DNA of 64,000 bases, from positions 3,978,714-4,042,713 of the forward strand of contig CM068548.1 in assembly GCA_035048495.1 (NCBI GenBank), given 5' to 3'. Position 1 is the first letter of the stretch; each line of letters starts with the position of its first letter. The translations under genes were made by a program, and so were the position numbers. Below are positions 12,401 through 64,000 of the stretch, in pieces. The DNA comes from Euptelea pleiosperma. Taxonomy: Eukaryota > Streptophyta > Magnoliopsida > Ranunculales > Eupteleaceae. The notes beneath the pieces are model-generated. The model saw only the letters and a program-made list of their open reading frames with translations, searched no databases and was not told where the DNA came from.

Positions 12401-13226
12401 TCTTCTATCATTCTCATTTTTCTCTGTATATTGTTTGTCAATTTTAATTCCTTATTACACTAACGCATCCGAGTGCGGATCGACATCTGACACGAACCAT
12501 TGTACAAGACTGTATTTTTGCAGGAATTGAAAGTGACCGGATTCTACAAATATTATTGATTTAGGGTTTCTGTAACCAACGACACGGAAAAACCCTATTT
12601 TTAACGGGCCACTACTAGTTGAATACAAAAATGGAGATGTTAGAAGAAATACGTGAGAAGATAGGTGATATATAGAAAATAATTTAAAGGAAATGTCATG
12701 GGTTCATTTTAAAAATGTTCATTATGTTAAAACTATTTCATAGTACATTTGTTTGACAAATCTTTTTTTGTTATTATGTTTGATTTGATTAAACATGTTT
12801 TTTTGTTATCATGTTTGATTTGATGAAACTATTTGTCAATCCTATTAGATGACCAGAATTTGAGTGTTGTTATGGTAGAAATCGTTGAAAAATACTAACG
12901 CTACTCATGCAAGTAAAAAGAAAAAAAATATCATTGACCACAATGAAAATATTTGCATTGCACCCACCCAAGCAGTATAAAATATTTGTAACAGATTTTA
13001 CAGGTTGATACCAAGCATCAGAAAATGTTTGCAGCTACAAAAATTTATAATGCAAATATTTGTGATGATACCAAGCAGGGCCTAAGAATGCAAATAGTTG
13101 AGCAAATGGTTAGGATAATTAACTTCTTTCAATTCATTACTGGGGTCTTGGGTACTGGTGTAATTCAGAGGTGAGGCATAGTTCTGAGGCATAGCTCTGG
13201 AAAAAACTTGTCGAGACAAAAAAAAT
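9475..13226. other. Gene-free stretch, pyrimidine-rich, with a diverged duplication
   Basis: I see no supported gene here. Long C/T-rich runs (9640-9960, 11030-11190, 11830-12010) produce Ser/Leu/Pro-rich open frames that look like composition effects. Two diverged segments (see the repeat at 11416-12610) suggest old repeat DNA. 12640-13226 is AT-rich and holds nothing I recognise. Confidence 0.5.
11416..12610 (+). repeat. Diverged direct repeat, copies at 11416-11555 and 12463-12600
   Basis: Both copies share, in order, GAGTGCGGA/AAGTGCGGA, GA(T/C)ATCNGACACGA, ATTTTTGCAG, an ACAAATATTRTTGA block and GACA(T/C)GGAAAAACC. Before each copy lies a CTCTCTCTAAGTCTAG-rich run (about 11040 and 11850). 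The duplicated unit may therefore be about 1 kb long. This could be the remains of an LTR with an internal duplication. Confidence 0.6.
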
Positions 13227-13569
13227 GACATCCCTCATCAATGTTGATGACACACTAAATTATGAGCCACATGGAACTTTCTAGAGACAGCTGACCGTAT
13301 GGATGTTTGTCCCATCCCTATGTGGACTTACAGACCAAAACTTAGCATGATTAGTGATTTATAACCCTTGATTTTGAGTCTTTTAAAGGGTTAATTTTCA
13401 ACCGTGGATTCGAGCATTATTAGGAGATCCCTAGATTAAAATTACTATGTTGAGTTTTGGTAGATAGGACCTAGGTATAAGACAAACATCAATATGGTCA
13501 GTGGTCTCTGATAAAGTGCCACATGGCTCATACTGTGGTCCCTCATCATCGTTGATGAGGGATGCAGTC
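13227..13569. mobile_element. Foldback (MITE-like) element, copy A
   Basis: The two arms of about 110 bp are reverse complements: GACATCCCTCATCAATGTTG at the left pairs with the right end, and ACCGTATGGATGTTTGTCC pairs with GACAAACATCAATATGGT at about 13484. No coding capacity is seen. It shares the CCGTATGGATGTTTGG arm motif with three other foldbacks in this window. I could not settle a target duplication. Confidence 0.75.
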
Positions 13570-13617
13570 ATCCAAGAATTGCTGTTATGTTTCTTTTTGT
13601 CCGTGAGTTAATAAAGG

Positions 13618-13996
13618 CTCACACCTGTGTGTGAGCAAAGCCGATCACACACCACAATACAAGCCACGTGGCACATGCTTATAGGACCATGACCGTATGG
13701 ATGTTTGGTCAGTCACCAGTTGGACCTAAAAGCCAAAAATCAGCCTGATTAGTTATGTCAGACCTTTGGATCTAGTACCCCAAGTAATGGTCAATAATGC
13801 TCTAAATTCCACGGTTAAAAGCAACCCATGCAAATGACTCCAATCCAACGCTTAGAAATCACTAATCAAGCTAATTTTTGGCTTACAAGCCTACCGAGGG
13901 ACTAGCCAAACATCCATACGGTCATCGTCCTCTAATAGTGTACCCCGTGGCTGATATTGTGATGTGTGATCGGCTTTGCTCACACACAAGTGTGAG
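13618..13996. mobile_element. Foldback (MITE-like) element, copy B
   Basis: The arms of about 105 bp run from CTCACACCTGTGTGTGAGCA to the mirror CTCACACACAAGTGTGAG. ACCGTATGGATGTTTGGTC and CCAAACATCCATACGGTC lie at the inner ends. TAATAAA stands just outside both ends (13609-13615 and 14012-14018), a possible part of the target duplication. Long inverted ends of this kind would fit a Mutator-like MITE, but that is not proven. Confidence 0.75.
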
Positions 13997-14399
13997 CGAA
14001 GGTTTTCTCGCTAATAAAAGGTGAGATTCTCAACACGTATCACGCTTCGGGACGTAAACGTTTCCAGACGTTTTTCCCCGACCCTTAAATAAGAGTATGC
14101 CACGTGGCTCATGTGTGCCCTGTCATCGCCCTCCATGACAGCGAGTGAAACTTTGATGACAGGGTGCAATATGAGACACGTGGCACAATCTTAGAGGACT
14201 CTGACCGTATTTCAAGAAGAAATCAACAAAAAATAAAGGGGCACAAATTTAAATCGATTGGCCGTATGGTACACCACCGGTTACAGCAGGTAGCCTGCCG
14301 TTGGGAATTCGAAATTTATTGAGAGATAACGAAAAACTTCGATAGAGACGGCCGATATATGAATCTGGACATTTAAGCGTAGGGTTTGAAGTAGAGTCC

Positions 14400-14435
14400 G
14401 CCCCTTTAAATTTGAAAAACTGGTGGACCGTTTAG

Positions 14436-14466
<31 letters not shown>

Positions 14467-14612
14467 GTGCCTTTGCAGATCCTTCTGAATTTCTGACGAG
14501 AAACCGGAGATTTCTTCGATAAGATCTGCAATGTGCACTGAATTGATCGTCTTATTGATCTCGTAGGTCTCTCCATCGATTCTCTGGTATCTGTCATTCG
14601 TGGCCCAAAACT
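14400..14612 (+). other. Probable MYB3R 5' UTR exon 1
   Basis: A CT microsatellite (14437-14462), a common feature of plant 5' leaders, is followed by a stretch ending AAACT|GTGAGTTT, a good donor site at 14613. The matching acceptor is the ATCTCAG at 17709, just before the leader of the MYB3R start codon. The start of transcription is not determinable here. Confidence 0.45.
14437..14462 (+). repeat. (CT)n microsatellite
   Basis: About 13 CT units stand in the presumed leader of the MYB3R transcript. Confidence 0.9.
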
Positions 14613-15018
14613 GTGAGTTTTTTTTTGGTTTCTTTTGATGGAATTTCGATTTTTTTTGTTCGACTTCATCTAGGGTTTCATTTGGAAAGAATTCGTTAAA
14701 GATTTGTGATACTTAAGCCCAGTTCTGTGTAGTTTGGCTTCTTTGAACCCTAGAAATTAAAAAAAGAAGAAGAATAAAAGCTTCTAAATATTTTAATCGG
14801 TTGATATTTTTTTGTTTTAAGCGGTAGTTTGCTAAATAAGATCTTGTTGAAGGTTAGAATTAGCTGTGGTTGGGTACATTCTTAATGGTTACTTGGGGAC
14901 CCAATTCACATATTAGGGTTTACTGGGGTCGCTTTGTAGTTGTTGTGTCTTATCTGATTGTTTAGTCATATTTCTAAGGTATCGATTTGACTGAAACAGA
15001 GACTTTTTAGTTGGTAAT

Positions 15019-15366
15019 TGATACGTGCATGATTCTTGGCAGTAATTCACGCCAATCTTTAATAGGGTTTGTTTCCAATTTGATAGGTTTGTTTTGATTT
15101 AGAAAGTAGTAATAAGTGTGGATCTGTTACCATATGTGGTCATCGGTGGAGTCAATAAGGTAGTTAGTATTTATAGCATGTGGATTAGTCAATGGGATTG
15201 ATTGCTTGAGTTTAGGAACATGAGTTGTCTTGTAAGCCTTATAAGGCTATCGTATGAGGAGAATCTGTCATCAAGCATTTGAATATTTGAAGTATTGGAA
15301 GGTTTCCCCCTTGATGAGGGACTTTGCTTAGTCGGTTTGTCATATTCTTCTTGGGCATTCTTATCA
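15019..15366 (+). repeat. 5' LTR of the TR-GAG-like element
   Basis: It begins TGATACGTGCATGATTC and ends GGGCATTCTTATCA. The matching copy is at 16779-17127. Confidence 0.9.
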
Positions 15367-15368
15367 AT

Positions 15369-15380
15369 TGGTATCAGAGC
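15369..15380 (+). other. Primer-binding site (initiator Met tRNA type)
   Basis: TGGTATCAGAGC, two bases after the 5' LTR, is the standard plant retrotransposon site complementary to the initiator methionine tRNA 3' end. Confidence 0.9.
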
Positions 15381-15410
15381 AACCATCCTACCGGACCTGC
15401 CCTGTAACAA

Positions 15411-16525
15411 TTGATCATGTTGGGAGGGACTAGATCACAAGAAGCTAAGCGCATGAACGAGACAATCAAACACTTGAGAGAAAGCTTCGACAAACAAGCT
15501 ACGGTTCTAAAGGACTTATCACAACTTGTTGCGGCGATGAACCTCACATACAATCAGCTCGCTAACCGATTGGGTGATGGAGATCGTGGTGAAACCTCAA
15601 GCCATACCGGATCTAGACACTCCCCTGGTAGAGATTTCATTAAATTTGCTTTCCTCATTTCAATGGTGACAACCCAGAAGGTTGGATTTATCGGTGTAAC
15701 TGCTTCTTCAATTTTAACAACATCAAAGAAGAAAATATGGTTTGCCTTGCTTCCATTCATCTGGAAGGTAAGGCATTGGAGAATATGATGATGCAGTAGG
15801 TCAACTCACTAAACTTAAGCAAGTGAGTTATGTGCAAATATACCAAGATCAATATGAGACATTGATGGGCTGAACCAAAGGTCTATCTGAAGACTTTTTT
15901 GTGAGTTGCTTCACAAGTGGACTGCAAGCAGAGATACAAAATGGCATTATGATGTTCAAAGCTACTACATTAACTTAGGCTATTGGGTTAGCTCGCATAC
16001 AAGAAACCGTTGGGGCCGTGGTCCGAAGGGCAAGAGAACCTTTCAAGCGAACTACTCCTATTAAAATTACCAACCCAGCCACGCAAGTGACCATACCACC
16101 AATTAGAAGAATATCCCAAACCGAAATAGATGAACGATGGGCCAAAGGACTATACTATCACTATGACGAACGATATGTGATGGAGCATCGTTGCAAAAAG
16201 CGACAACTTTTCTTACTTGAAGGTGAGGATGAATAGGAGATAGTTGAGATGGTGGAGGGAGATGAACCAGAAGAAAATCATACACCAACCGAGGAACTGG
16301 TTATTTCGGTTCACACACTGGCCAGTTCACCCGCCTATCACACCTTGAGGGTGCATGGGTACACCAAGCATTAGCCGATTACCATTCTCATTGACTCGAG
16401 AAGTACACACAACTTCCTTGACCCGGTGGTTGCGAAAAGAATAGGATGTACGATCCATCAAACCAACCGCATCTTGGTTGCCATGGCTGACGACGCCAAA
16501 ATAGCTAGTTCAGCGGTTTGCTGAC
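15411..16525 (+). pseudogene. Gypsy gag and aspartic protease remnant
   Basis: Gag-like sequence starts near 15418 (MLGGTRSQEAKRMNETIKHL) and runs open to about 15788. A further gag block has stops. At 16100-16230 it reads RISQTEIDERWAKGLYYHYD and ends HRCKKRQLF, the degenerate zinc-knuckle region that usually reads KGLCFNCDEKF...HRCK; one of its cysteines is now tyrosine. A protease block at about 16380-16510 reads ITILIDSRSTHNFLDP. The catalytic triplet is D-S-R where D-(S/T)-G is normal, so the protease is inactive. Stops separate the blocks. No reverse transcriptase follows. Confidence 0.75.
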
Positions 16526-16778
16526 AATGGATCATGTAAAGTACGATCTTTGAGACAAACATGCGTTTACTTCCATTAGGAGGTTGTGTATGGTGCTTGG
16601 AGTCCGGTGGTTTACAAACCTTGGACCCATAGCGTGGGATTTCCAAAATCTTCAAAAGGAATTTACGACAGATGGGCGTTGGCATGTTTTATGTGGAAAC
16701 CGCAAAACATGTCAATGATCAAAAGAGGCACCCTGATTTCAAGCCTTGAGGTCAAGGCTCGTCTGAAGCGGGAAGGAT

Positions 16779-17127
16779 TGATACGTGCAGGATTCTTGGC
16801 AGTAATTCACGCCAATCTTTAATAGGGTTTGTTTCCAATTTGACAGGGTTTGTTTTGATTTAGAATGTAGTAAATAAGTGTGGATCCGTCACCATATGTG
16901 GTCATCGGTGGAGTCAATAAGGTAGTTAGTATTTATAGCATGTGTCTTAGTCAATGGGATTGATTGCTTGAGTTTAGGAATGTGAGTTGTCTTGTAAGCC
17001 TTATAAGGCTATCGCATGAGAAGAATATGTCATCAAGAATTTGAATATTTGAAGTATTGGAAGGTTTCCTCTTGATGAGGGACTTTGCTTAGTCAACTTG
17101 TCATCTTCTTCTTGGGCATTTGTATCA
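16779..17127 (+). repeat. 3' LTR of the TR-GAG-like element
   Basis: It starts TGATACGTGCAGGATTC after a purine-rich stretch (GAAGCGGGAAGGAT) and ends GGGCATTTGTATCA. About 20 differences from the 5' LTR were counted by eye. Confidence 0.9.
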
Positions 17128-17709
17128 GTAATTTGAATATGTGATCTTTATGATGAACTTCATTCAGGATAATGATATTTTATACTTGGTTGTTTATATA
17201 ATTCCGGGTCAATGGAAATGGAGGTTATCCATGCTTTGGTTTTTCAGTTCAAATTTGAATTTAATTTTGGAACTAAGAACTCACTGTGTGAAGATTGTTC
17301 TTTGATTGGTTACGTAGAACACTAATTGCTTTAGATTGAACTTGCCTAAGGTCGGTTTTGAACCATGGTATGTGCTATCAACATTAACAAACTCCACCAA
17401 CTTAGAGAAACAGGTTGTGTTTTTTTATTTGATTTAAGGATTTGTTTTCCTCGAATGGGGGTGCTTTAATTGTTAACTTGAATTTCCAATTGTGTTTTTA
17501 AAATGGTTCTTGGTCAAAGGTGATGGTGTATTTTTTTGCTCTGAATGGATGTTATTTTCCATCAGTAACTCATTTGATTCTTCTACTAATTGTTCTTCTT
17601 CATCTTCTTCTTTTTCTTGCCTGGTTGGTTTACTTGTTTCTTTTTTGCATTAAGGTTAAAGTTTCTTTTCCCTGATCTTCTGATTCATTTGTTCTTTCCC
17701 TTATCTCAG

Positions 17710-17847
17710 CTGGTGGTTTTGCCCTCCCAAAAGGAAGATCCTGTTACGTTTTAGGGAGGTCGATGATGGTTTGGGAAGCCTATTCTAGAGAGAGTTGCCA
17801 TCGAGTGGCAATTGGGATATGCGGCTTTACTTGCCAATCAAAGAACA
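17710..17847 (+). other. MYB3R 5' UTR segment before the start codon
   Basis: An acceptor (TTATCTCAG, ending 17709) precedes this leader. It contains two adjacent upstream ATGs (17763 and 17766) and leads into the start codon at 17848. Confidence 0.5.

Positions 17848-17858
<11 letters not shown>
17763..17858 (+). promoter_or_regulatory. Upstream open reading frame overlapping the MYB3R start
   Basis: Two adjacent ATGs open a 31-codon frame that ends TGA at 17856-17858, eleven bases past the A of the MYB3R ATG and in a different frame. The second ATG has A at -3 and G at +4, a strong context. Ribosomes that start here cannot scan to the main ATG, so the frame should lower translation of MYB3R. 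This holds only if the transcript includes this segment. Confidence 0.5.

Positions 17859-64000
<46,142 letters not shown>

Larger units (their letters stand above)
15019..17127 (+). mobile_element. Complete non-autonomous Ty3-gypsy element (gag-protease only)
   Basis: Two LTRs (15019-15366 and 16779-17127) bound a 1.4-kb interior, and GTAAT flanks the whole (15014-15018 and 17128-17132). A TGGTATCAGAGC primer-binding site follows the 5' LTR by two bases. The interior codes for gag-like and protease-like sequence but has no reverse transcriptase, RNase H or integrase. It therefore resembles the TR-GAG class of small plant elements. By eye the LTRs are about 94% identical. It sits in the presumed 5' UTR intron of MYB3R, same strand. 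Removing it would leave an intron of about 980 bp. Confidence 0.9.

Overview
The window is nuclear DNA of a flowering plant. It is AT-rich, has spliced GT-AG introns, and is dominated by nested transposable elements. I cannot name the species. The only host gene I can support is a MYB3R (three-repeat, c-Myb-like) transcription factor gene on the + strand. Its start codon is at 17848 and it runs off the right edge at 64000. Six coding exons are visible (17848-17951, 18500-18554, 19558-19615, 45271-45365, 45517-45620 and 63949-64000), giving 156 codons with consistent phases. Two introns are very large, 25,655 bp and 18,328 bp, and nearly everything from 19.6 to 63.9 kb is transposon sequence inside them. 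A probable 5' UTR intron (14613-17709) holds a small complete LTR element.

Layout. 1-9474: 3' part of a Ty3-gypsy element of the Tat/Ogre type, with the pol end, a 93-bp minisatellite, a long antisense gene split by a 3.67-kb solo LTR, and a 1.5-kb 3' LTR. 9475-14400: gene-free DNA with a diverged duplication and two foldback elements. 14400-19615: start of MYB3R. 19616-45270 (giant intron): hAT-like MITEs, two 5'-truncated LINEs (one with a 5' inversion), two inverted copies of a 1.5-kb solo LTR, a complete but degenerate Ty1-copia with 204-bp LTRs and a triplicated primer-binding site, a broken Tat element split by a non-autonomous LTR element that is itself split by a solo LTR, and fragments of further gypsy and copia elements. 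45271-45620: two MYB exons. 45621-63948 (second giant intron): hAT-like MITEs, two degenerate Mutator-like transposase copies tail-to-tail, a PIF/Harbinger-like element inside one of them, an internally deleted copia with intact LTRs and target duplication, and the end of a chromodomain gypsy element.

How it fits together. The MYB exons encode repeat R1, repeat R2 and the start of R3. This DNA-binding domain controls G2/M genes in characterised MYB3R proteins. The transposable elements show no sign of joint function; target-site duplications read directly from the sequence let many be ordered by insertion. All element coding regions I examined closely carry stops, frameshifts or deletions.
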